Origin: DATFPQ01 sp035264765
GTDB lineage: Bacteria > Actinomycetota > Actinomycetes > Actinomycetales > Angustibacteraceae
Reading direction: 5' to 3'
Assembly (NCBI GenBank): GCA_035264765.1
Contig: DATFPQ010000053.1
Location: 1 to 21,531 of the forward strand
DNA: 21,531 nt
Of this stretch, positions 7,623 through 15,287 are shown one piece after another (position 1 is the stretch's first letter; each line of letters opens with the position of its first letter). The translations under genes were made by a program, and so were the position numbers. The notes under the pieces were generated by a model. That model was not told the origin of the DNA. It saw nothing but the letters and a program-made list of their open reading frames with translations, and did no database searches.

Positions 7623-7658
7623 GTGAGCCCTCTCCACGCACTTCCGCGCTGGGCTCAC
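7623..7658 (+). promoter_or_regulatory. Perfect 8-bp inverted repeat at the predicted transcript start
   Basis: GTGAGCCC (7623-7630) and GGGCTCAC (7651-7658) are exact reverse complements separated by 20 bases. The left arm coincides with the predicted 5' end of the mRNA, and the right arm ends 6 bases before the G run (7665-7670) that should serve as ribosome site for the desulfurase. It could be an RNA hairpin shielding the 5' end or a repressor dyad. Confidence 0.45.
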
Positions 7659-7679
7659 GACCCCGGGGGGACGCGATGA
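7623..7679 (+). CDS. Possible 18-residue leader peptide before the desulfurase
   Basis: A GTG at 7623, 6 bases after the TAGACT element, opens a frame of 18 sense codons (VSPLHALPRWAHDPGGTR). Its TGA at 7677-7679 overlaps the ATG of the desulfurase gene (ATGA). The position fits a leaderless upstream frame translationally coupled to the operon. The frame has no cysteine or run of one amino acid that would point to classical attenuation. The inverted repeat GTGAGCCC (7623-7630) / GGGCTCAC (7651-7658) lies inside it. It may be fortuitous; short open frames are common in DNA this rich in GC. Confidence 0.3.
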   Translation: MSPLHALPRWAHDPGGTR

Positions 7680-8863
7680 GCGTGTACCTGGACCACGCGG
7701 CGACCACGCCGGTGCTCCCTGCGGCCATCGAGGCGATGGCCGCGGAGCTGTCGGTGGTGGGCAACCCGTCCAGCCTGCACTCGGCCGGCCGCAGGGCGCG
7801 GCGTGTGGTCGAGGAGTCCCGCGAGCAGCTCGCCGCGGCCCTCGGCGCGCGCCCGAGCGAGGTCGTGCTGACGTCGGGCGGCACCGAGGCGGACAACCTC
7901 GCGGTCGTCGGCGGCTACCGCGCCCGCCACGCGCAGGACCCCAGGCGCCGGCGGGTGCTGGTGAGCGCCGTCGAGCACCACGCGGTGCTCGACCCCGCCC
8001 ACTGGCTGGCCGAGCACGAGGGCGCCGAGGCGGTGGAGCTGCCGGTCGACGGCCGCGGCCGGCTCGACCTGGCCGCGCTGCGCGCCGAGCTCGAGCGCGA
8101 CCCGGGCGCGGTGGCCCTGGTCAGTGTCATGTGGGCCAACAACGAGGTGGGCACCATCCAGCCGGTCCGCGAGGTGGTCGAGCTCGCGCACGCGCACGGC
8201 GTGCCGGTCCACACGGATGCCGTGCAGGCCGCCGGCCACGTGCCCGTGGACTTCGCGGCGTCCGGCGTCGACCTGATGACGGTGACCGGGCACAAGCTGG
8301 GTGGACCCGTCGGCGTGGGGGCGCTGCTCGCCGGGCGTGGCGTCGGACTCAGCCCGGTGCTGCATGGCGGCGGGCAGGAGCGGCAGGTGCGCAGCGGCAC
8401 GTTGGACGCGCCGGCCGTGCGGGCCTTCGCGGTCGCCGCGGAGCACGCCGTCCGGACGCTCGCACAGGAGGCACCGCGGGTCGCCGGGCTGCGCGACCAC
8501 CTGGTGGCCGGCGTGCTCACCGAGGTGCCGGAGACCGTCCTGCTCGGCGACCCGGACCCTGCGGGCCGGCTGCCCGGCAACGCCAACGTGGCCTTCCGCG
8601 GCTGCGAGGGCGACTCGCTGCTTTACTTGCTCGACGCCCAGGGCATCGAGGTCTCGACCGGCTCCGCCTGCTCGGCCGGCGTGCCGCAGCCGAGCCATGT
8701 GCTGACGGCGATGGGCGTCCCCGAGCGGATGTCGCGGGGGGCGTTGCGCCTGACGCTGGGCTGGACCACCGACGCCGCGGACGTCGACGCCGTCCTGGCT
8801 GCGCTGCCGGCCGCGGTGGAGCGGGCGCGCGGCGCCGGCCTGGTCGCCGGGCGGACCCGCTGA
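7676..8863 (+). CDS. iscS: Cysteine desulfurase (class I, NifS/IscS type)
   Basis: A 395-residue PLP enzyme that takes sulfur from L-cysteine as an enzyme-bound persulfide, giving alanine. The N-terminus is MSVYLDHAATTP, typical of the family. The PLP lysine is Lys207 in TGHKLGGPVG (usually SHK), preceded by NNEVGT and the HTDAVQ cofactor-binding segment. The active-site Cys332 sits in STGSACSAG, the class I loop. ATG 7676 follows a GGGGGG ribosome-like run (7665-7670). Its TGA overlaps the ATG of mnmA by one base, so tRNA thiolation is the most likely sulfur destination, as for the Bacillus YrvO-MnmA pair. A general role in Fe-S assembly is also possible, since no scaffold gene is in view. 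It resembles the mycobacterial Rv3025c-type enzyme in context; the symbol is by family, not proven orthology. Confidence 0.93.
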   Translation: MSVYLDHAATTPVLPAAIEAMAAELSVVGNPSSLHSAGRRARRVVEESREQLAAALGARPSEVVLTSGGTEADNLAVVGGYRARHAQDPRRRRVLVSAVEHHAVLDPAHWLAEHEGAEAVELPVDGRGRLDLAALRAELERDPGAVALVSVMWANNEVGTIQPVREVVELAHAHGVPVHTDAVQAAGHVPVDFAASGVDLMTVTGHKLGGPVGVGALLAGRGVGLSPVLHGGGQERQVRSGTLDAPAVRAFAVAAEHAVRTLAQEAPRVAGLRDHLVAGVLTEVPETVLLGDPDPAGRLPGNANVAFRGCEGDSLLYLLDAQGIEVSTGSACSAGVPQPSHVLTAMGVPERMSRGALRLTLGWTTDAADVDAVLAALPAAVERARGAGLVAGRTR

Positions 8864-9975
8864 TGCGCGTGCTGGCGGCGATGAGCGGTGGAGTGGACTC
8901 CGCGGTCGCGGCGGCGCGCGCCGTCGAGGGCGGCCACGAGGTGGTCGGGGTGCACCTGGCGCTGTCGCGGCAGCCGGCGACGTTGCGCACCGGTGCGCGT
9001 GGGTGCTGCACTGTCGAGGACGCCCACGACGCGCGCCGCGCGGCCGACGTCCTCGGCATCCCGTTCTACGTCTGGGACCTCGCGGAGCGGTTCGAGCAGG
9101 ACGTCGTCGAGGACTTCGTGCGCGAGTACGCCGCCGGCCGGACGCCGAACCCGTGCGTGCGGTGCAACGAGCGGATCAAGTTCTCGGCGCTGCTGGACAA
9201 GGCCCTGGCGCTCGGCTTCGACGCCGTCTGCACCGGCCACTACGCGCGCGTGGAGACCGGAGCCGACGGCCAGCGCGAGCTGCACCGGGCGGTCGACGAC
9301 CGCAAGGACCAGTCCTACGTCCTGGGCGTGCTGACCCAGGACCAGCTGGCGCGAGCCGTCTTCCCGCTGGGGGGCAGCCGCAAGGACTATGTCCGCGCGG
9401 AGGCGGCGCGCCGAGGGCTGGCGCTGGCCGACAAGCCGGACAGCCACGACATCTGCTTCATCGCCGACGGCGACACCCGGCGGTGGCTGGCGGACCGGCT
9501 CGGCGAGCAGCCGGGCGACGTCCGCGACGAGTCGGGTGCGGTGGTCGGGACGCACGAGGGGGCGTACGCGTTCACCGTCGGACAGCGCAAGGGGCTGCGG
9601 ATCGGACGGCCCGCTCCCGACGGCCGGCCCCGGTACGTGCTGGACGTCCAGCCGGTGAGCCGCACGGTGGTGGTCGGGCCGGCCGAGTCGCTCGACGTCG
9701 ACGCGATGGAGGCCGACGGTGCCCGGTGGTGCGGCTCCGCGCCGGTCGGCGAGGTCGACGTCGACGTGCAGGTCCGCGCGCACGGCGAGGCCGTGCCGGC
9801 GCGGGCTGCCGTGGCCGGTGACGTGGTCCGGCTGGCTCTCGGCGAGCCGCTGCGCGGCGTGGCCCCTGGCCAGGCCGCCGTCCTCTACGACGGCACCCGG
9901 GTGCTGGGCTCGGCCACGGTGAGCGCGACATCGCGGCGGCGGGCCACCCGGACGGCCGCCGGGGCACCGGCCTGA
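8863..9975 (+). CDS. mnmA: tRNA-specific 2-thiouridylase MnmA
   Basis: A 370-residue cytoplasmic enzyme that replaces oxygen by sulfur at position 2 of wobble uridine 34 in tRNA for Lys, Glu and Gln. The N-terminal ATP pyrophosphatase PP-loop SGGVDS is at residues 8-13. The catalytic cysteines are Cys98 in NPCVRCN and Cys198 in SHDICFI, matching Cys102 and Cys199 of the E. coli enzyme. KDQSYVLG and FTVGQRKGLRIG mark the central domain, followed by the C-terminal beta-barrel. ATG 8863 shares its A with the stop of the upstream desulfurase, and the stop shares its A with the next start, indicating strict coupling. The C-terminal tail (SRRRATRTAAGAPA) is basic and extends slightly past the barrel. 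Relay proteins of the Tus type are absent nearby, suggesting direct sulfur transfer. Confidence 0.96.
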   Translation: MRVLAAMSGGVDSAVAAARAVEGGHEVVGVHLALSRQPATLRTGARGCCTVEDAHDARRAADVLGIPFYVWDLAERFEQDVVEDFVREYAAGRTPNPCVRCNERIKFSALLDKALALGFDAVCTGHYARVETGADGQRELHRAVDDRKDQSYVLGVLTQDQLARAVFPLGGSRKDYVRAEAARRGLALADKPDSHDICFIADGDTRRWLADRLGEQPGDVRDESGAVVGTHEGAYAFTVGQRKGLRIGRPAPDGRPRYVLDVQPVSRTVVVGPAESLDVDAMEADGARWCGSAPVGEVDVDVQVRAHGEAVPARAAVAGDVVRLALGEPLRGVAPGQAAVLYDGTRVLGSATVSATSRRRATRTAAGAPA

Positions 9976-10991
9976 TGGCGCAGCCGTCCGGCCCCTCGTT
10001 CCCGCCCGGCACTGCAACCGGAGTAGGCAGCTGGCCGGGGTCCGACGTCGGGGAGGCGCTTCGGGTCGTGCGCGGCGAGCTCCCGGACCTGCCGCACCTG
10101 CCAGAGCTGCCCCAGCGTGGGCCCGGCGCCGACATGGTCGGCCGGGCGGCGGCGCGCCTGGTCGCGCTGCCGGTGGACCTGCAGCCGGCCGGGTGGCGGC
10201 TGGTCGACCGCCCGGGCCGCGACCAGGCCCGCGCCGACGCCTATTGGCGCGAGGACCTGGACCGGCTCGCGCACACCTTCGACGGGTGGCAGGGGCCGCT
10301 CAAGATCCAGCTCGCGGGTCCCTGGACGCTCGCGGCGTCGGTGTGGCTGCCGCGCGGCGAGCGGGCCGTCGTAGACCCTGGGGCGGCGCGCGACCTGGTG
10401 GAGTCCGGCGCCGAGGCCCTGGCCGAGCTGGTGCGCGAGGTCGCCGGGCTGGTGCCGGGGGCGCAGGTCGTGGCGCAGGTGGACGAGCCGTCGCTGCCCG
10501 CCGTGCTGGAGGGCAGGCTGCCCACGGCGTCCGGACTCGGCCGGCTGGGAGCGGTCGAGGGGTCGGTCGTGGTGCAGGGGCTGGCCACGGTGCTCGCCGC
10601 GGCCACCGGTGCAGGCGCATCGACGGTCGTGCACTGCTGCGCGTCCCGGGCCCCGGTCGGGCTGCTGGCCCGCACCGGCACGCATGCGCTCTCGCTCGAC
10701 ACCTCGCTGCTCGGTCCGCAGGGCTGGGAGTCGGTGGCGGCCGCCGTCGAGGACGGCGTGCGGCTGTGGGCCGGCGCGGTGCCGACGTCCGGCCCGCTGC
10801 CCTCGGCCGCCGACGCGAGCCGGGCGCTGGCCCGATCGTGGCTCGACCTCGGGCTGCCGGTGGCTGACCTGGCCGACGTCGTGGTGACGCCGGCCTGCGG
10901 CCTGTCCGGCTGCGCGCCTGCGCAGGCCCGGGCGGTGCTGGCCCGTGCGGTGGAGACCGGGCGGGCGCTCGCGGAGCGCTCCGCGGCCTGA
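9975..10991 (+). CDS. Short MetE-like (cobalamin-independent methionine synthase) zinc domain protein
   Basis: A 338-residue protein resembling only the C-terminal catalytic barrel of MetE (about 750 aa in full). It begins TATGVGSWPGSDVGEAL, as in actinobacterial homologues such as the mycobacterial gene near ligA. Metal-ligand motifs appear kept: His220-Cys221-Cys222 (family pattern His-x-Cys) and Cys308 in TPACGLSGC, corresponding to the PDCGL cysteine; Cys313 is an extra nearby thiol. KIQLAGPWTLAAS and VVAQVDEPSLPAVL are other barrel blocks. Full MetE needs an N-terminal half for folate binding, so true methionine synthase activity is doubtful; methyl or sulfur transfer on another thiol is possible. 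One-base overlap with mnmA puts it in the thiolation operon, and ligA starts within 40 bases. No ribosome site is visible, consistent with coupling. Confidence 0.8.
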   Translation: MAQPSGPSFPPGTATGVGSWPGSDVGEALRVVRGELPDLPHLPELPQRGPGADMVGRAAARLVALPVDLQPAGWRLVDRPGRDQARADAYWREDLDRLAHTFDGWQGPLKIQLAGPWTLAASVWLPRGERAVVDPGAARDLVESGAEALAELVREVAGLVPGAQVVAQVDEPSLPAVLEGRLPTASGLGRLGAVEGSVVVQGLATVLAAATGAGASTVVHCCASRAPVGLLARTGTHALSLDTSLLGPQGWESVAAAVEDGVRLWAGAVPTSGPLPSAADASRALARSWLDLGLPVADLADVVVTPACGLSGCAPAQARAVLARAVETGRALAERSAA

Positions 10992-11029
10992 GGGTGTCGC
11001 TGTCGGTGCCGTTGTCGGTGGCTGACGGC

Positions 11030-13201
11030 ATGATGACGGGCGTGAGCAGCCTGGTGAGCGAGATCCCCGACGACGCGCGGCAGCGGTGGAGCGTGCTGGC
11101 AGACCAGATCCAGGGCCATCGGTTCGCCTACTACGTGCTGGACGCCCCCACCGTCAGCGACGGCGAGTTCGACCGGCTGATGCGCGAGCTTGAGGCCTTG
11201 GAGGACCAGCACCCGGGCCTGCGTACGCCGGACAGCCCGACGCAGGTGGTCGGCGGCACGTACTCCACCGACTTCGCCGCGGTGAACCACCTGGAGCGGA
11301 TGCTCAGCCTCGACAACGTGTTCAGCGCAGCGGACCTACGCGCCTGGGCGGAGCGCGTGCAGCGCGACGCGCACGCACCCGAGGGCGGCCTGCACTGGTT
11401 GTGTGAGCTGAAGGTCGACGGCGTGGCCCTGGACCTCGTGTACGAGCAGGGCCGGCTGGTGCGCGCGGCGACGCGCGGCGACGGCCGGACGGGGGAGGAC
11501 GTCACGCTGAACGTCCGGACGCTGCGGGGCGTCCCCGTGGAGCTGTCCGGTCCCGACGTCCCGCGGCTGGTGGAGGTCCGCGGCGAGGTGTACTTCCCGG
11601 TCGAGGCCTTCGAGCAGCTCAACGCCGACCTCGTCGAGGCCGGCAAGGCCCCGTTCGCCAACCCGCGGAACTCGGCGGCGGGGTCGCTGCGACAGAAGGA
11701 TCCGCGCGTGACGGCCACCCGGCCGTTGCGGCTCATCGTGCACGGGCTCGGGGCGACCGACGGCGTGGAGGTCACGCGGCAGTCGGAGGCGTACGCCCTG
11801 ATGGCGGCCTGGGGCCTTCCGGTGAGCACGCACACGCAGGTGGTCGACACCGTGGACGAGGTTCTGGCCCTGGTCGAGGCCCGCGGCGAGAACCGGCACT
11901 CGGTGGAGCATGAGATCGACGGCGTCGTCGTCAAGGTCGACGAGCTGGCCGTGCAGCGGCGGCTCGGGTCCACCAGCCGGGCGCCGCGGTGGGCGATCGC
12001 GTTCAAGTTCCCGCCCGAGGAAGTCACCACCAAGCTGCTGGACATCCGGGTAAACGTGGGCCGCACCGGCCGGGTCACGCCGTTCGCCGTGATGGAGCCC
12101 GTGCTGGTGGCCGGCTCCACGGTCGAGCTGGCGACCCTGCACAACGCCCAGGAGGTGCGGCGCAAGGGCGTGCTGATCGGCGACACGGTGGTCGTCCGCA
12201 AGGCCGGGGACGTGATCCCCGAGGTGCTGGGGCCCGTCGTGGCCCTGCGGCCCGCGGACGCGCGCGAGTTCGTCATGCCCACGCACTGCCCGTCCTGCGG
12301 CACGCCGCTGCGGCCGGCCCGTGAGGGCGACGTCGACATCCGCTGCCCGAACTCGCGCTCCTGCCCGTCCCAGCTGCGCGAGCGGCTGTTCCACGTGGCC
12401 TCCCGCAGCGCGCTGGACATCGAGGCGCTCGGCTGGGAGGCGGCGCAGGCGCTGCTCGACGCCGGTGTCGTCACCGACGAGGGCGACCTGTTCCGGCTGA
12501 GCGCCACCGACCTGGAGAGCGTGCCGCTGTTCCGGCGCAAGGACGGCGGCCTGTCGGCGAACGGCGCCAAGCTGCTCGCCAACCTTGAGCAGGCGAAGGA
12601 GCGGCCGCTGTGGCGGGTGCTGGTGGCCCTGTCGATCCGGCACGTGGGCCCGACGGCGGCCCGCGCCCTCGCCCGCGAGCTGGGCAGCATCGAGGCGATC
12701 CGCGCCGCCGAGCCGGCCGACCTGGCGGCCGTCGAGGGGGTGGGCCCGGTCATCGCCGAGGCGGTCCGGGAGTGGTTCGAGGTCGACTGGCACGCCGACA
12801 TCGTGCGCAAGTGGGCCGAGGCGGGCGTCCGGACGGCGGACGAGCGGGACGACTCCGTAGCCCGCACCCTGGAGGGCCTGACCCTGGTCGTGACGGGCAC
12901 GCTGGAGGGGTTCAGCCGCGACCAGGCCAAGGAGGCGGTGCTGGCCCGCGGCGGCAAGGTGTCCGGGTCGGTGTCGAAGAAGACCGCGTACGTCGTGGTG
13001 GGGGAGAACCCGGGCACCAAGCACGACAAGGCACTTCAGCTCGGGGTCCCGGTGCTCGACGAGGCGGCGTTCCGGCGGCTGTTGGATGAGGGTCCGGTCC
13101 CCGAGGACGAGGCGACCGCGGAGGCGGACGAGGACGCGGACCCGGACGCGGCCCTGGACTCGGAGCTGGACTCGGAGGAGGCCGTGCGAGGTCCGGCATA
13201 G
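11030..13201 (+). CDS. ligA: NAD-dependent DNA ligase LigA
   Basis: A 723-residue essential ligase that seals nicks in replication and repair, using NAD+. The order is: Ia domain (FAYYVLDAPTVSDGEFD), adenylation domain with the AMP-accepting Lys128 in CELKVDG, ERMLSLDN and NPRNSAAGSLRQKDP motifs, OB fold (AIAFKFPPEE), a zinc finger with Cys420, Cys423, Cys439 and Cys445, helix-hairpin-helix repeats (about 530-620), and a BRCT domain (GLTLVVTGTLEGFSRDQA). An acidic tail of about 35 residues follows, absent from many ligases. Start choice is uncertain: GTG 10994, ATG 11030 or 11033, and GTG 11042 share the frame with no good ribosome site. GTG 11042 gives an MSS N-terminus like M. tuberculosis LigA. 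It closely follows the MetE-like gene, so co-transcription is likely. Confidence 0.96.
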   Translation: MMTGVSSLVSEIPDDARQRWSVLADQIQGHRFAYYVLDAPTVSDGEFDRLMRELEALEDQHPGLRTPDSPTQVVGGTYSTDFAAVNHLERMLSLDNVFSAADLRAWAERVQRDAHAPEGGLHWLCELKVDGVALDLVYEQGRLVRAATRGDGRTGEDVTLNVRTLRGVPVELSGPDVPRLVEVRGEVYFPVEAFEQLNADLVEAGKAPFANPRNSAAGSLRQKDPRVTATRPLRLIVHGLGATDGVEVTRQSEAYALMAAWGLPVSTHTQVVDTVDEVLALVEARGENRHSVEHEIDGVVVKVDELAVQRRLGSTSRAPRWAIAFKFPPEEVTTKLLDIRVNVGRTGRVTPFAVMEPVLVAGSTVELATLHNAQEVRRKGVLIGDTVVVRKAGDVIPEVLGPVVALRPADAREFVMPTHCPSCGTPLRPAREGDVDIRCPNSRSCPSQLRERLFHVASRSALDIEALGWEAAQALLDAGVVTDEGDLFRLSATDLESVPLFRRKDGGLSANGAKLLANLEQAKERPLWRVLVALSIRHVGPTAARALARELGSIEAIRAAEPADLAAVEGVGPVIAEAVREWFEVDWHADIVRKWAEAGVRTADERDDSVARTLEGLTLVVTGTLEGFSRDQAKEAVLARGGKVSGSVSKKTAYVVVGENPGTKHDKALQLGVPVLDEAAFRRLLDEGPVPEDEATAEADEDADPDAALDSELDSEEAVRGPA

Positions 13202-13303
13202 CAGCTCGGCGGCCTTGGGCTGCGGCGGAACGCGCACCGGCGGAGCCGGTTCCCTGCCGCGGCACTGCCGGCCTGGGCTGACCGGCCCGACCGTGAACGG
13301 CTC

Positions 13304-13420
13304 GTCGGCTGGGGGGTCCGCTGCTGGGGCGTCGGCTGCTGGGGCGTCGGCTGCTGGGCCGTCGGCTGGTCGCGTCCGTCGGCTGGTCGGTCCGTCGGCT
13401 GGGTCGGGTCCGTCGGGAGG
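13304..13420. repeat. Tandem repeat tract built on GTCGGCTGCTGGGGC
   Basis: Three near-identical 15-base units (13316-13330, 13331-13345, 13346-13360) are followed by longer, drifting units beginning GTCGGCTG at 13361 (17 bases), 13378 (16) and 13394 (18), then GTCGGGAGG at 13412; a partial unit starts at 13304. The tract fills the 272-base gap between ligA and gatC. One frame reads as a run of SAAGA-like residues, but no start, ribosome site or family supports a protein. Confidence 0.8.
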
Positions 13421-13460
13421 CCGGGCGCCGCCACCGACCGGGGCCGTTCCCGCCCACCTC

Positions 13461-13466
13461 TAGACT
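13461..13466 (+). promoter_or_regulatory. -10 element for gatCAB (leaderless type)
   Basis: TAGACT ends 7 bases before the gatC ATG at 13474, and no ribosome site lies between, so gatC is probably translated from a leaderless mRNA. The hexamer equals the one before the desulfurase gene. No obvious -35 is seen. Confidence 0.6.
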
Positions 13467-13473
13467 CGGGGCC

Positions 13474-13770
13474 ATGTCCGCCCTCAGTCGCGACGACGTC
13501 GCGCACCTGTCCCGCCTGGCCCGGATCGAGGCCACCGATGCCGAGCTGGACCGCCTCAGCGGCGAGCTCGCGGTGATCCTGGACGCCGTGGCCCGGGTGA
13601 GCGAGGTGGCCGCCGACGAGGTGCCGCCCATGTCGCATCCGCTACCGCTCACCAACGTGACCCGACCGGACCATCCGCGCCCCAGCCTCGACCCGTACGA
13701 GGCGCTGGCCGGCGCGCCCGCCAGCGAGCAGCAGCGCTTCCGGGTGCCGCGGATCCTGGAGGAGGACTGA
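13474..13770 (+). CDS. gatC: Asp-tRNA(Asn)/Glu-tRNA(Gln) amidotransferase subunit C
   Basis: A 98-residue subunit of the GatCAB complex, wrapping GatA and GatB together so that misacylated Asp-tRNA(Asn) or Glu-tRNA(Gln) is amidated. The N-terminus SALSRDDVAHLSRLARI and the helix LDRLSGELAVILDAVARVSEV are characteristic, as is the PPMSHPLPLTNVTRPD linker that ends in a RVPRILEE tail. The length is normal. The start follows a -10 at leaderless spacing. Its TGA shares an A with the gatA ATG (TGATG), and a GGAGG-type site (about 13757-13764) inside its end can serve gatA. Confidence 0.95.
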   Translation: MSALSRDDVAHLSRLARIEATDAELDRLSGELAVILDAVARVSEVAADEVPPMSHPLPLTNVTRPDHPRPSLDPYEALAGAPASEQQRFRVPRILEED

Positions 13771-15287
13771 TGGCGGCCGAGGAGCTTCCCCGAGCCAGCG
13801 CCGCCTCGCTGGCGCAGCGGCTTGCCGCCCGCGAGGTGTCGGCGGTCGAGGTGGCCGAGGCGCACCTCGACCGGATCGAGGCGCTGGACGCAGACCTGAA
13901 CGCCTTCCTGCAGGTCGACCGTGCGGGCGCGCTGGCCGCGGCCCGCTCGGTCGACGAGCGGCGGGCCAGGGGCGAGTCGCTGCACGCGATGGCGGGCGTG
14001 CCGGTGGCGGTGAAGGACGTCATCACGACCCGTGGGCTGCCGACGACCGCGGGCTCGCGGATCCTGCAGGGCTGGCTGCCGCCGTACGACGCGACCTTGG
14101 TCCGTCGGCTGCGGGACGCCGACATGGTCGTGCTGGGCAAGACCAACATGGACGAGTTCGCGATGGGCTCCTCGACGGAGCACTCGGCGTACGGACCGAC
14201 CCGCAACCCCTGGGACCGCGAGCGGATCCCGGGCGGCTCCGGGGGCGGCTCGGCCGCTGCGGTGGCGGCCTTCGAGGCGCCGCTCGCGATCGGCACCGAC
14301 ACGGGCGGCTCGATCCGGCAGCCCGCCGCGGTCACCGGCACGGTCGGCGTCAAGCCGACGTACGGCGGGGTGTCGCGCTACGGGCTGATCGCGATGGCCA
14401 GCAGCCTGGACCAGGCCGGGCCGTGCGCGCGCTCGGTGCTCGACGCCGCGCTGCTGCACGACGTGATCGGCGGCCACGACCCGATGGACTCCACCAGCAT
14501 CGACGCGCCGGTGCCGCCGGTGGTGGAGGCCGCCCGCCGCGCCGACATCACCGGCCTTCGGGTCGGCGTCGTGCGTGAGCTGGGTGGTGAGGGCTACCAG
14601 CCGGGCGTGCGGACCCGGTTCGAGGAGGCGGTGGCGCTGCTCGTGGGCGCCGGGGCCGACGTCGTCGAGGTGTCCTGCCCGAGCTTCGACTACGCCCTCG
14701 CGGCGTACTACCTGATCATGCCCAGCGAGGCGAGCAGCAACCTGGCGAAGTTCGACGCCATGCGGTACGGCCTGCGGGTGGAGCCCGACGGCGTCCCCGC
14801 GCCGACCGCCGAGCAGGTGATGGCCGCCACCAGGGACGCCGGCTTCGGCGACGAGGTCAAGCGGCGGATCATCCTGGGCACGTACGCGCTCTCGAGCGGC
14901 TACTACGACGCGTACTACGGCCAGGCCCAGAAGGTCCGCACGCTGATCGCCCGCGACTTCGCGGCTGCCTTCGAGCAGGTCGACGTCCTCGTGTCGCCCA
15001 CCGCGCCGACAACGGCGTTCCGACTGGGCGAGAAGCTGGACGACCCGCTGGCGATGTACCTCAACGACGTGGCGACCATCCCGGCCAACCTGGCCGGGGT
15101 GCCGGGGATGTCGCTGCCCGCCGGCCTTGCCGACGAGGACGGCCTGCCGGTGGGCGTCCAGCTGCTCGCGCCGGCGACCCAGGACCACCGCCTGTACGGC
15201 GTGGGCGCCGCGCTGGAGGCGTTGCTGGAGGCGCAGTGGGGCGGCGCGTTGCTGGAGCGGGCCCCGGAGTTGGAGGTGCGGGCATGA
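13770..15287 (+). CDS. gatA: Asp-tRNA(Asn)/Glu-tRNA(Gln) amidotransferase subunit A
   Basis: A 505-residue amidase-signature enzyme that releases ammonia from glutamine and feeds it to GatB through an internal tunnel. The Ser-cisSer-Lys triad is intact: Lys82 in VAVKDV, cis-Ser157 in PGGSGGGS, and nucleophile Ser181 in TDTGGSIRQPAA. Spacing equals that of the S. aureus enzyme (Lys79, Ser154, Ser178). KTNMDEFAMGSSTE and the YYDAYYGQAQKVR block are further GatA hallmarks. It overlaps gatC by one base and gatB by four (ATGA), so the three are translated together. In M. tuberculosis, as I recall, pfkA separates gatA from gatB; here they touch. Confidence 0.97.
   Translation: MAAEELPRASAASLAQRLAAREVSAVEVAEAHLDRIEALDADLNAFLQVDRAGALAAARSVDERRARGESLHAMAGVPVAVKDVITTRGLPTTAGSRILQGWLPPYDATLVRRLRDADMVVLGKTNMDEFAMGSSTEHSAYGPTRNPWDRERIPGGSGGGSAAAVAAFEAPLAIGTDTGGSIRQPAAVTGTVGVKPTYGGVSRYGLIAMASSLDQAGPCARSVLDAALLHDVIGGHDPMDSTSIDAPVPPVVEAARRADITGLRVGVVRELGGEGYQPGVRTRFEEAVALLVGAGADVVEVSCPSFDYALAAYYLIMPSEASSNLAKFDAMRYGLRVEPDGVPAPTAEQVMAATRDAGFGDEVKRRIILGTYALSSGYYDAYYGQAQKVRTLIARDFAAAFEQVDVLVSPTAPTTAFRLGEKLDDPLAMYLNDVATIPANLAGVPGMSLPAGLADEDGLPVGVQLLAPATQDHRLYGVGAALEALLEAQWGGALLERAPELEVRA

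Noticed and set aside
8131..8862. Upstream extension of the mnmA frame inside the desulfurase gene
   Set aside because: MnmA family proteins begin at the PP-loop segment; the extension is an out-of-frame reading of the desulfurase.
9975..10991. Full methionine synthase metE
   Set aside because: At 338 residues it lacks the N-terminal half of MetE; only the catalytic-domain metal motifs are recognisable.
11131..13237. Two 630-codon minus-strand frames over ligA, and similar ones over gatA and gatB
   Set aside because: They mirror ligA and gat codons, are low-complexity in Arg, Ser and Pro, and have no recognisable domain.
13304..13420. CRISPR array
   Set aside because: Units of 15-18 bases are directly abutting with no unique spacers, and no cas gene is present.
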